Assembly: GCA_019310195.1 (NCBI GenBank)
Contig: JAFDET010000054.1
Location: forward strand, 1 to 13,086
DNA length: 13,086 nt
Reading direction: 5' to 3'
From: Deltaproteobacteria bacterium
GTDB lineage: Bacteria; Myxococcota_A; UBA9160; JAFDET01
The position numbers and the translations under genes are program-made. Shown one piece after another: positions 6,793-13,086 of the stretch. The notes beneath the pieces were generated by a model that worked only from the letters and a program-made list of their open reading frames with translations, ran no database searches and had not been told where the DNA came from. Numbering within the stretch: the stretch's first letter is position 1; the number at the start of each line of letters is the position of its first letter.

Positions 6793-9700
6793 AGCGCGTC
6801 ATCGCCTGGTGTGCCGAGAATCACGTCGCCGCCAACCTGGCGATGATCGTCATCATCGTGGGCGGCCTCGGCACCCTGCCGACCCTGACTCAGGAGCTGA
6901 TTCCTTCCATTGACCTGGACGTGATCACCGTCTCGATGCTCTACCCAGGAGCCTCGCCGGAAGAGGTGGAGACCTCGATCACCAATCGCGTAGAGGACGA
7001 GCTTCAGGGCCGCGCGGGCGTGAAGCGGATCCGCTCCTCCTCCGCCGAGGGCCTCAGCAGCGTCAGCGTCGAGCTCATGGCCGGCGAGGACGTGCGCCGG
7101 CGGCTCGACGACATCCGGGCGGCCATCGACCGCATCGACACCTTCCCCCAGGACGCCGAAGAGCCGGCGATCCAGCAGCTCGAGATCGAGAACCGGGTGC
7201 TCAACGTGACGATCTCGGGGCAGGTGGACGAGTGGACCCTGAAGCGGATCGGTCAGCAGGTCCGCGACGAGATCGCCGCGCTCCCCGGCGTGAGCGACGT
7301 CGAGCTCAGGATGGCGCGGCCCTACGAGATCGCCATCGAGGTATCCGAGGCGGCGCTCCAGCGCCATGACCTGCGCTTCGACGACGTGGTCCAGGCGGTG
7401 CGGCGCTCATCGCTGGACCTGCCGGGCGGCAGTATCAAGAGCGACTCCGGCGAGATCCTGCTGCGCGCGAAGGGACAGGCCTATCGGGGTCACGACTTCG
7501 AGCAGATCGCCCTGGTCTCGCGCCGGGACGGCACCCGCCTGCCCCTGGGCGACGTGGCCACGGTGGTGGACGGCTTCGAAGAGAGCGACCAGCAGGCCCG
7601 CTTCGACGGCGCGCCGGCGCTTCTGGTCCAGGTGTACCGGCAGGGCAACCAGAAGTCCCTGCAGATCTCGGAGAGAGTGCGCGCCTACGTCGAGGAGGCC
7701 CGGCTACGCCTGCCGAACGGCGTCTCCCTGACGGTCTGGCAGGACGACTCCAGCGTGCTGCGGGATCGGCTCGACACCATGACCCGAAACGCCCGCGGCG
7801 GCTTCCTGCTGGTCGTGGCCATCCTGGCCCTGTTCCTGCGCCTGCGGCTGGCGCTCTGGGTGAGCCTGGGGATTCCCATCTCCTTCCTTGGCGCGGTGAT
7901 CCTGATGCCGATGCTCGGCCTGTCGATCAACTTCGTCACGCTGCTCGGCTTCATCATCGTGCTGGGCATCGTCGTCGACGACGCGATCGTCATCGGCGAG
8001 AACACCCACGTGTACCAGAGCCGCACCGGCGACAAGCTGCGCGGAGCCATCCTGGGTGCCCAGACCCTGGTGATCCCCGTCGCCTTCGGTGTGCTCACGA
8101 CCATCGCGGCCTTCACGCCGATGGCCTTCCTGCCCGGGCCCATGGGCCAGATGAGCCGCGTGTTGCCGCTCGTCGTGATCAGCTGCCTCGTCTTCTCGCT
8201 GATCGAGGCCATGCTCATCCTCCCCGCCCACCTGGGCCACGGGCGCAAGCCCCTGAATGCCGAGGGCGGCACGCGCATCTCCAAGGGCTGGCGGAGCTTC
8301 CAGGGCCGGGTCGCCGACGGACTGGCCTACGTGATCGAGCATCTCTACCGGCCTGCGCTGGAGCGCGCCCTGGAGTGGCGCTACCTGACGCTGGCGGTCG
8401 CCGTCTCGCTGCTGCTCTTCACCGTGGGATTGCTTGGCGGCGGCTGGCTCAAGTTCGTGTTCCAGACCCCGGTGGAAGCGGACTTCATCACCGCGGACCT
8501 GACCATGTCCCCGGGAACGCCGGCGCACGTGACGACCCGGGCCATCGCACAGCTCGAGGCGGCGTGCGAGGCCGTGCGCGACGACGCAGACGCCGCTGGC
8601 CCGGAAGGACGTCCCAGCGTCTTCACCCACATCATGACCTCGGTCGGCGACCAGCCCATGCAATCGCGCACCGACCAGATGCGCGGTGGAGCCGGCGGCT
8701 CCCGCTACGCCAGCAACGTGGGTGAGATCCTGGTGGAGGCGGTGGGCTTTCGCCAACGCGACGTGAGCGTGGCCGAGCTCACCCGGCGCTGGCGGCAGAA
8801 GGCCGGCGACATCCCGGGCGTAGAGGAGCTGACCTTCCGCTCGTCGCTGGTGTCCATCGGCGCGCCCATCGAGATCGAGCTCAGCGGGCCGGATCTCGGC
8901 GTGCTGCAGCGCGCCGCGGCGGCGGTGAAGACGCACCTGGCCAGCTACCCCGGTGTCTTCGACATCGCCGACTCGTTCCGCGGCGGAAAGCAGGAGCTGG
9001 AGTACCAGATCCTGCCCTCGGCGGAGACCCTGGGCCTGACCCTCGAGGACCTGGCGCGGCAGCTCCGCCAGGGCTTCTACGGTGCCGAAGCCCAGAGCAT
9101 CCAGCGCGGCCGCGACGAGGTGAAGGTGATGGTGCGCTACCCGGGCGCCGAGCGGCGTTCCCTGGGCGACGTGGAGCAGATGCGCATCCGCAGCGCCGAC
9201 GGCACCGAGGTCCCCTTCTCCAGCGTGGCGCACGCCGAGCTCAAGACCGGGTTCTCGACCATCCGCCACATGGACGGCCGGCGGGTGGTCAGTGTTACCG
9301 CCGACGTGGACCAGGCCATGGCCAACGCCAATGAGATCGTGGCGACCCTGAAGAGCGGCGCGTTGGACGAGATCCTCGCCCCCTACCGCGGAATGCACTA
9401 CAGCTTCGAGGGCGAGCAGGCCGAGCAGCGCGAGTTCATGCGCGCCATGGCGAGGGGCTACGCCATCACCCTGCTCGTCATCTACGCGCTGCTGGCCGTC
9501 CCCCTGGGCTCCTACATGCAGCCCTTCATCATCATGAGCGCGATCCCCTTCGGCCTGGTGGGGGCCGCGTGGGGACACGTGCTCCTGGGCTACGAGTTCA
9601 CCATGTACTCGGTGCTGGGGCTCGTGGCCCTCTCCGGAGTGGTGGTCAACGCCAGCCTGGTCCTGGTGGACTACGTGAACAAGCGCATCGCCGAAGGCGC

Positions 9701-9998
9701 CGGCATCCAGGAGGCGATTCGCGACGCGGCTCGCGCCCGCTTCCGTCCCATCCTGCTGACCTCGCTCACCACCTTCGCGGGCCTCTCCCCGCTGATGCTC
9801 GAGACCAGCATGCAGGCGCGCTTCATGATCCCCATGGCGATCTCGCTGGCCTTCGGCGTGCTCTTCGCCAGCTTCATCACCCTCTTCCTGGTGCCCTGCT
9901 CGTACCTGATGTTGGAGGACTTCCTGGGCCTCTTCCAGCGAGCTACGCCCGAGCCGCAGGCTCCGCGCCCCACGGCAGTCCGCGACCGCGCGGCCTGA
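6789..9998 (+). CDS. RND-family efflux pump, inner-membrane transporter (AcrB-like)
   Basis: At 1069 residues this has the full length of a hydrophobe/amphiphile-type RND pump. It shows the first membrane helix (about 11-30), a large periplasmic loop with the conserved YPGASPEEVE (52-61), a helix bundle from about 337, and GIVVDDAIVIGENTH (393-407), where D397 and D398 are the proton-relay aspartates. The second half repeats this topology: a periplasmic loop, then helices from about 890 with GVVVNASLVLVDYVN and RFRPILLTSLTT. The two-Asp motif marks a proton-driven HAE-type pump rather than a sugar or protein exporter. It probably exports hydrophobic organic compounds with the upstream adaptor. 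No outer-membrane factor gene follows: the next gene is convergent, with only 3 bp between stops, so a TolC-like partner must be encoded elsewhere. Starts by ATGA overlap with the adaptor gene. Confidence 0.96.
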   Translation: MKRVIAWCAENHVAANLAMIVIIVGGLGTLPTLTQELIPSIDLDVITVSMLYPGASPEEVETSITNRVEDELQGRAGVKRIRSSSAEGLSSVSVELMAGEDVRRRLDDIRAAIDRIDTFPQDAEEPAIQQLEIENRVLNVTISGQVDEWTLKRIGQQVRDEIAALPGVSDVELRMARPYEIAIEVSEAALQRHDLRFDDVVQAVRRSSLDLPGGSIKSDSGEILLRAKGQAYRGHDFEQIALVSRRDGTRLPLGDVATVVDGFEESDQQARFDGAPALLVQVYRQGNQKSLQISERVRAYVEEARLRLPNGVSLTVWQDDSSVLRDRLDTMTRNARGGFLLVVAILALFLRLRLALWVSLGIPISFLGAVILMPMLGLSINFVTLLGFIIVLGIVVDDAIVIGENTHVYQSRTGDKLRGAILGAQTLVIPVAFGVLTTIAAFTPMAFLPGPMGQMSRVLPLVVISCLVFSLIEAMLILPAHLGHGRKPLNAEGGTRISKGWRSFQGRVADGLAYVIEHLYRPALERALEWRYLTLAVAVSLLLFTVGLLGGGWLKFVFQTPVEADFITADLTMSPGTPAHVTTRAIAQLEAACEAVRDDADAAGPEGRPSVFTHIMTSVGDQPMQSRTDQMRGGAGGSRYASNVGEILVEAVGFRQRDVSVAELTRRWRQKAGDIPGVEELTFRSSLVSIGAPIEIELSGPDLGVLQRAAAAVKTHLASYPGVFDIADSFRGGKQELEYQILPSAETLGLTLEDLARQLRQGFYGAEAQSIQRGRDEVKVMVRYPGAERRSLGDVEQMRIRSADGTEVPFSSVAHAELKTGFSTIRHMDGRRVVSVTADVDQAMANANEIVATLKSGALDEILAPYRGMHYSFEGEQAEQREFMRAMARGYAITLLVIYALLAVPLGSYMQPFIIMSAIPFGLVGAAWGHVLLGYEFTMYSVLGLVALSGVVVNASLVLVDYVNKRIAEGAGIQEAIRDAARARFRPILLTSLTTFAGLSPLMLETSMQARFMIPMAISLAFGVLFASFITLFLVPCSYLMLEDFLGLFQRATPEPQAPRPTAVRDRAA

Positions 9999-10001
9999 GC
10001 G

Positions 10002-10493
10002 TCACGAGCCCCGCACGGGAACCGTGGCAACCCGGGGAATCGCGCGCTTGCGCAGCGCGAAGAGCACCAGCGGGAACTCGACCGCGAGCCCTCCGAAAGC
10101 CAGCAGCAGCACGACCCCACGAGCGACCCGCGTGGCCAGCAGACCGTCGGGCAGGTAGACGTAGAACGCCCAGACCACGGCAGCGGTGGCGGCAAAACCG
10201 CTGAACGACATGACCAGGAACTGGGCGAGCGAGTTCTGCTTGGAATCGAAGCTGAAGATGAACGCGGCGCGCAGGCTCTGGGCCGCCTTCAGGCGGCTTC
10301 GCGTTGCCAGCGCGCCCAGCAGGTGTCCCCACTCGTGGAGCAGGTAGGCGCAGGCGCCCAGCATCAGGCCCGCCGTCACGCCGGCGAAGTCGGCCGTGAC
10401 ACCCACTCCGGAGGATCGCTGTGCAAGGAGCCACCAGAGGCCAATCGCTACCGCGATGATCGTGAGGTCGCGGACGGCAAAACGCAGGAACAT
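10002..10493 (-). CDS. Small membrane protein with HEWGH motif (M50-like)
   Basis: The 163-residue protein has about four hydrophobic segments (roughly 9-25, 34-60, 92-114, 122-147). The second contains HEWGH (H53, E54, H57), the HExxH zinc-protease signature set inside a membrane helix as in site-2 (M50) intramembrane proteases. A later YLPDG (113-117) is a possible but unproven match to the second M50 metal-ligand motif. At this size it would be a minimal member, and it could be a non-proteolytic relative. The end of the protein is basic. ATG at 10493 has a strong GGAGGG 7 nt upstream, part of a hairpin. A longer open frame upstream lies over the divergent gene and was rejected. The gene converges with the RND pump and diverges from the propeller gene. 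Substrate unknown. Confidence 0.75.
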   Translation of the reverse strand: MFLRFAVRDLTIIAVAIGLWWLLAQRSSGVGVTADFAGVTAGLMLGACAYLLHEWGHLLGALATRSRLKAAQSLRAAFIFSFDSKQNSLAQFLVMSFSGFAATAAVVWAFYVYLPDGLLATRVARGVVLLLAFGGLAVEFPLVLFALRKRAIPRVATVPVRGS

Positions 10494-10500
10494 GACGAAG

Positions 10501-10523
10501 CCCTCCGTGCGTACACCGGAGGG
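10501..10523 (-). promoter_or_regulatory. Hairpin covering the ribosome-binding site of the HEWGH gene
   Basis: CCCTCCG (10501-10507) and CGGAGGG (10517-10523) are perfect 7-bp inverted arms around a 9-nt loop that can form additional GTG/CAC pairs. In the minus-strand mRNA the 3' arm is the GGAGGG Shine-Dalgarno sequence that ends 7 nt before the ATG, so the stem would hide it. No U-run follows, so it is not an intrinsic terminator. It may modulate translation or be a protein-binding site in the divergent promoter gap; chance pairing in GC-rich DNA is possible. Confidence 0.4.
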
Positions 10524-10527
10524 TAGC

Positions 10528-10587
10528 TGAGGACGAAAGCCGGTCCGGCAGTGTATGCTGCCGCGCGGGGGAGCGGAGGATCGGCCC
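10528..10587 (+). promoter_or_regulatory. Weak promoter candidate and ribosome site for propeller gene
   Basis: TATGCT at 10554-10559 is a possible -10 box with a poor -35 (around 10530). It would start transcription near 10566 and leave a short leader containing GGAGG at 10575-10579, 8 nt before ATG 10588. That ribosome site decides the start over the in-frame ATG at 10555, which has none. Confidence 0.3.
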
Positions 10588-11745
10588 ATGACGACCGAGA
10601 CGATTCCCGCCTGCAGCGGCCCGGTCCTGCTCCTGGTGGGCACGCGCAAGGGCATCTTCTTCCTCCGCTGCGATGCGGCGCGAAGCCGCTGGTCGCTGGA
10701 AGGGCCGCACTTCCTGGGCCACCTGGCGTACCACGTGGTGCTGGATCCGCGCGACGGCCGCACGTTGCTGGCGGCGACCAAGACCGGCCACCTGGGCCCC
10801 GCGCTCTTCCGCTCCACGGACCTGGGGAAGAGTTGGCAGGAAGCGTCGAGCCCGCCGGCCTTTCCCAAGGTGGAGGACGGCGACGGGGGCCGTGTGGTGG
10901 ACCACGTCTTCTGGCTCGAGCCTGGGCTGCCCGGCGATCCTGACGTCTGGTACTCCGGCACCTCGCCGCCGGCGCTCTTCCGCTCCGAGGATGCCGGCGA
11001 CACCTGGTCCCCCGTGTCGGGCTGGAACGACCACCCCAACTGGGGGCTGTGGACCGAGGACGGCGCCGACGGCACGCCAGGTGGCTCGCTGCTCCACTCC
11101 ATCAACATCGACCCCCGCGATCCGCGGCATCTCTACATCGGCCTCTCCGGGGGCGGCGTCTTCGAGAGCACCGACGGCGGCGACAGCTGGAAGCCGCTGA
11201 ACCGGGGTTGCGAGGCCAACTTCAACCCCGTCCCGGAGCCGGAGTTCGGTCACGACCCGCACTGCCTGCGGCTCCACCCACTGGCACCCGACGTGCTGTG
11301 GCAACAGAACCACTGCGGCATCTACCGCCTGGAGCGACCCTCGCAGGTATGGGAGCGGGTGGGCGACAACATGCCGCGCGACGTGGGCGACATCGGCTTT
11401 CCCATCGAGCTTCATCCGCGCGACCCGGACACCGCCTGGGTATTCCCCATGGACGGCTCCGACGTCTGGCCCCGCACCAGCCCCGACGGGAAGCCGGCGG
11501 TCTACGTGACCCGCGACGCCGGCCGCAGCTGGCAGCGCCGCGACGCGGGCCTGCCCCGCGAGCACGCCTGGCTCACGGTGCTGCGCCAGGCCATGACCGT
11601 AGACGCCCACGATCCCGTCGGCGTCTACTTCGGCACGACCACCGGCGAGGTCTGGGCCAGCAGTGACGAAGGCGGCGAATGGACGTGCATCGCCCGGAAC
11701 CTGCCCCACGTCTTCTCGGTGGAGGTCGCGCAGCTCGCGTCGTGA
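10588..11745 (+). CDS. Asp-box (BNR) beta-propeller protein, sialidase-like fold
   Basis: This 385-residue protein contains five Asp-box (S/T-x-D-x-G-x-x-W) repeats: STDLGKSW (76-83), SEDAGDTW (133-140), STDGGDSW (194-201), TRDAGRSW (308-315) and SSDEGGEW (358-365). Such repeats mark sialidase/sortilin-type beta-propellers. The protein begins directly with a blade strand (VLLLVGTRKGIFFLR) and has no signal peptide, so it should stay in the cytoplasm. The FRIP-type arginine motif of true sialidases is not seen, so annotation as exo-alpha-sialidase would overstate it. A histidine- and cysteine-containing stretch (about 220-245, GHDPHCLRLHP and WQQNHCGIY) lies between blades and could form a site, but I cannot assign a reaction. 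It overlaps the MoaD/ThiS-like gene by 4 bp, implying shared translation and possibly a shared task. Confidence 0.88.
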   Translation: MTTETIPACSGPVLLLVGTRKGIFFLRCDAARSRWSLEGPHFLGHLAYHVVLDPRDGRTLLAATKTGHLGPALFRSTDLGKSWQEASSPPAFPKVEDGDGGRVVDHVFWLEPGLPGDPDVWYSGTSPPALFRSEDAGDTWSPVSGWNDHPNWGLWTEDGADGTPGGSLLHSINIDPRDPRHLYIGLSGGGVFESTDGGDSWKPLNRGCEANFNPVPEPEFGHDPHCLRLHPLAPDVLWQQNHCGIYRLERPSQVWERVGDNMPRDVGDIGFPIELHPRDPDTAWVFPMDGSDVWPRTSPDGKPAVYVTRDAGRSWQRRDAGLPREHAWLTVLRQAMTVDAHDPVGVYFGTTTGEVWASSDEGGEWTCIARNLPHVFSVEVAQLAS

Positions 11746-11999
11746 AGGTCTCCATCCCGTCCCCGCTGCTCTCGTACACCCAGGCTCCCGAGGTGGAGGC
11801 CGACGGCGCCACGCTGAGCGAGCTGCTGGCCGACCTGGACCAGCGCTACCCGGGAATCCGCTTCCGCATGATCGACGAGCAGGGCGCGATCCGACCGCAC
11901 ATGCGCATCTTCATCAACCGCGAGCGCGTGGTCGGCCTGGAGGAAGCCCTCTCGCCGGAAGACGAGGTTCAGATCCTCCAGGCGCTCTCCGGCGGCTGA
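11742..11999 (+). CDS. MoaD/ThiS/CysO-like ubiquitin-fold protein ending in Gly-Gly
   Basis: The 85-residue product starts with a beta strand (VKVSIPSPLLSYT), has TLSELLADLDQRYPGIRFRM as the central helix region, then strand MRIFINRERV and a final DEVQILQALSGG. Length, strand order and terminal Gly-Gly (residues 84-85, directly before the stop) fit sulfur-carrier proteins MoaD, ThiS and CysO, whose C-terminus is adenylated and turned into a thiocarboxylate or conjugated. The IDEQGAIRPHMRIFIN stretch looks closest to the CysO-type branch. GTG at 11742 overlaps the propeller stop (GTGA); the GGAGG at 11721-11725 is too far for an independent start, so translation is probably coupled. No E1-like activating enzyme, JAMM protease, cysteine synthase or molybdopterin gene is nearby, so its acceptor pathway is open. 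Confidence 0.87.
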   Translation: MKVSIPSPLLSYTQAPEVEADGATLSELLADLDQRYPGIRFRMIDEQGAIRPHMRIFINRERVVGLEEALSPEDEVQILQALSGG

Positions 12000-12071
12000 G
12001 CCAGCCCCCTGCGCCGAACCCGAAACTCAATAGAACCAGCTAGTTGCCTCCAGACTGAAGCGTTCTCAATA

Positions 12072-12123
12072 AATGACCTACTTGGTCATTGACTGACTAG
12101 CTCGGTCATCTATACTGCCGGCC
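12072..12123 (+). promoter_or_regulatory. Promoter with tandem operators, probably leaderless, for second TetR gene
   Basis: A good sigma70-type promoter is visible: TTGACT (12089-12094), 16-bp spacer, TATACT (12111-12116), then 7 nt to the ATG at 12124, so transcription should begin at or within a base or two of the start codon. A perfect 7-bp inverted repeat AATGACC-N5-GGTCATT (12072-12090) overlaps the -35 box. A second, less symmetric copy (12092-12110, 13 of 19 positions identical) fills the spacer. Their centres are 20 bp apart, two helical turns. This arrangement fits autorepression by the TetR protein bound as two dimers on one DNA face. Confidence 0.65.
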
Positions 12124-12819
12124 ATGGCACGCAGCATTCCGAAGGACCGCTTCCAGGACCTGCTCGAGGCCGCCACCGCGGTCTTCTTGGACCAGGGCTA
12201 CCGCCGCACCCAGATGGCCGACGTGGCCGCCCGCATGGGCGTCGCCAAGGGCACGCTCTACCTGTACGTGGAGAGCAAGGACGCCCTGTTCGACGCGGTG
12301 CTGCGCCACGCCGACGCTTCCGGGCCCATCGCCTTGCCGGACGAGCTTCCGGTTCCGACCCCTCCGCCGCAGTCCACCTTGGAGGTCGTGCGCAAGCGCG
12401 TGGTCGAAGAGGCCGTGCTGCCCGAGCTGACAGCCGCACTCGCGCGACATCGCGTGAACGACGTGCGCGCGGAGCTGGAGGCGATCGTGCGCGAGCTCTA
12501 TGCGCTGCTCTACAGGAACCGCACCGGCATCAAGCTGCTCGACCGCTGCTCCTCGGACCATCCGGAGCTGGCGGCGGTCTGGTACGGGACCGGGCGCGAG
12601 GGCGCGCTCGAGCTGCTGACGCAGTACCTGGAGGACCGCATCCGCCGCGGGAAGCTGCGCCCCGCAGCTGACGTCCGGGTCGCCGCGCGCATCACCCTGG
12701 AGACCATCGTCCTCTGGGCCGTCCACCGGCACTGGGACCCCTCCCCCCAGGCCATGGACGAGGCCACCGCCGAGGATTCCCTCGTCGGTTTCATCTTGAA
12801 CGCGCTTGCGAAGGAGTAG
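12124..12819 (+). CDS. TetR/AcrR-family transcriptional regulator
   Basis: The 231-residue protein has a clear TetR DNA-binding domain at residues about 9-56: RFQDLLEAATAVFLDQGYRR, then MADVAARMGVAKGTLYLYVE and SKDALFDAVL. The remainder is helical and variable, as expected for a ligand-binding domain; the ligand is unknown. Upstream is a promoter overlapped by two operator-like repeats, pointing to self-repression. There is no ribosome site before ATG 12124, consistent with leaderless translation. The acyltransferase gene starts 5 nt after the stop, so it is probably in the same transcript and under the same control. Confidence 0.93.
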   Translation: MARSIPKDRFQDLLEAATAVFLDQGYRRTQMADVAARMGVAKGTLYLYVESKDALFDAVLRHADASGPIALPDELPVPTPPPQSTLEVVRKRVVEEAVLPELTAALARHRVNDVRAELEAIVRELYALLYRNRTGIKLLDRCSSDHPELAAVWYGTGREGALELLTQYLEDRIRRGKLRPAADVRVAARITLETIVLWAVHRHWDPSPQAMDEATAEDSLVGFILNALAKE

Positions 12820-12824
12820 GAACC

Positions 12825-13086
12825 ATGAGACCCGCCGCACCCCCCCGCCGTCACGACCTGGACGCCCTGCGCGTCTTCGCCTGCTACCTGCTCTTCCTGT
12901 TCCACGTGGGCATGGTCTTCAACCCGGCGCCCTTCTACCACGTGCGCAACGGCGAGACGAACCTCGCCTTCCTGATCGTGTGCGGGTTCATCAGCCTGTG
13001 GCACATGCCGCTCTTCTTCCTGCTGGCCGGCTGGTCCGCGGCCGCGTCGCTGAAGAGCCGCGGTGCGGGCTCCTTCCTCCGGGAAC
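12825..13086 (+). CDS. Acyltransferase-3 family membrane protein (3' partial)
   Basis: Only the first 87 residues are in the window. The start MRPAAPPRRHDLDALRVFAC followed by a long hydrophobic helix with a buried histidine (LFLFHVGMVF) and a second helix region ending WHMPLFFLLAGWSAAASL is characteristic of the integral-membrane acyltransferase-3 family (PF01757; OpgC/OafA-like), which O-acylates glycans, lipids or other surface molecules. The WHMPLFFLLAG stretch resembles the OpgC-like branch often called glucans biosynthesis protein C. ATG 12825 is supported by AAGGAG at 12811-12816, 8 nt upstream, lying over the end of the TetR gene. The acceptor molecule cannot be told from this fragment. 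Confidence 0.85.
   Translation, partial: MRPAAPPRRHDLDALRVFACYLLFLFHVGMVFNPAPFYHVRNGETNLAFLIVCGFISLWHMPLFFLLAGWSAAASLKSRGAGSFLRE

Noticed and set aside
10494..11108. Long minus-strand extension of the HEWGH protein over the propeller gene
   Set aside because: The Asp-box repeats on the plus strand show which frame is coding; a strong ribosome site supports the short start at 10493.
10588..11745. Calling the Asp-box protein an exo-alpha-sialidase
   Set aside because: Asp boxes define only the propeller fold; no FRIP arginine motif or signal peptide is seen, so enzymatic sialidase function is not supported.
11994..12006. GGCTG-AGC-CAGCC hairpin at the end of the MoaD/ThiS-like gene
   Set aside because: Stem is only 5 bp and no T-run follows, so it does not qualify as an intrinsic terminator.

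Overview
The window is about 13.1 kb of uniformly GC-rich, densely coding DNA. Gene content is that of a Gram-negative environmental bacterium: a tripartite-type RND efflux pump, TetR regulators, a Baeyer-Villiger-type monooxygenase, a formylglycine sulfatase and a phytanoyl-CoA-type dioxygenase. A high-GC proteobacterium or myxobacterium-like lineage fits best. This is inference from gene content and base composition; there is no rRNA or other marker gene. I see no rRNA, tRNA, CRISPR array, insertion sequence or integrase.

Left part (1-4643) looks metabolic. It starts inside a flavin monooxygenase/BVMO gene (5' end missing), followed 79 bp later by a membrane-anchored arylsulfatase-type enzyme on the same strand. 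On the opposite strand, sharing a CTAG stop overlap with the sulfatase, is a small stand-alone TIR-like (MTH538/DUF1863 type) protein. Divergent from it is a two-domain protein: an SCP2-like lipid-binding N-terminus fused to a PhyH Fe(II)/2-oxoglutarate dioxygenase. BVMO + sulfatase + SCP2-PhyH suggests processing of a lipid or steroid-like substrate, but no single pathway is proven.

Middle part (4644-9998) is an efflux operon. After a candidate terminator and a short AT-rich stretch with a palindrome, a TetR repressor, a periplasmic adaptor and a 1069-residue RND pump follow one another with 4-bp start/stop overlaps (GTGA and ATGA). No outer-membrane channel gene is present in the window.

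Right part (10002-13086) holds a small membrane protein with an HEWGH motif (M50-like) on the minus strand. Divergent from it is an apparently cytoplasmic Asp-box beta-propeller protein translationally coupled to an 85-residue MoaD/ThiS/CysO-like ubiquitin-fold protein that ends exactly in Gly-Gly. Next comes a second TetR gene whose promoter contains two operator-like repeats 20 bp apart and appears to produce a leaderless mRNA, and then the start of an acyltransferase-3 family membrane protein, cut by the window edge.

The observations most worth following are the propeller/ubiquitin-fold pair beside a possible membrane protease, the stand-alone TIR-like protein, the SCP2-PhyH fusion, and the tandem-operator leaderless promoter.
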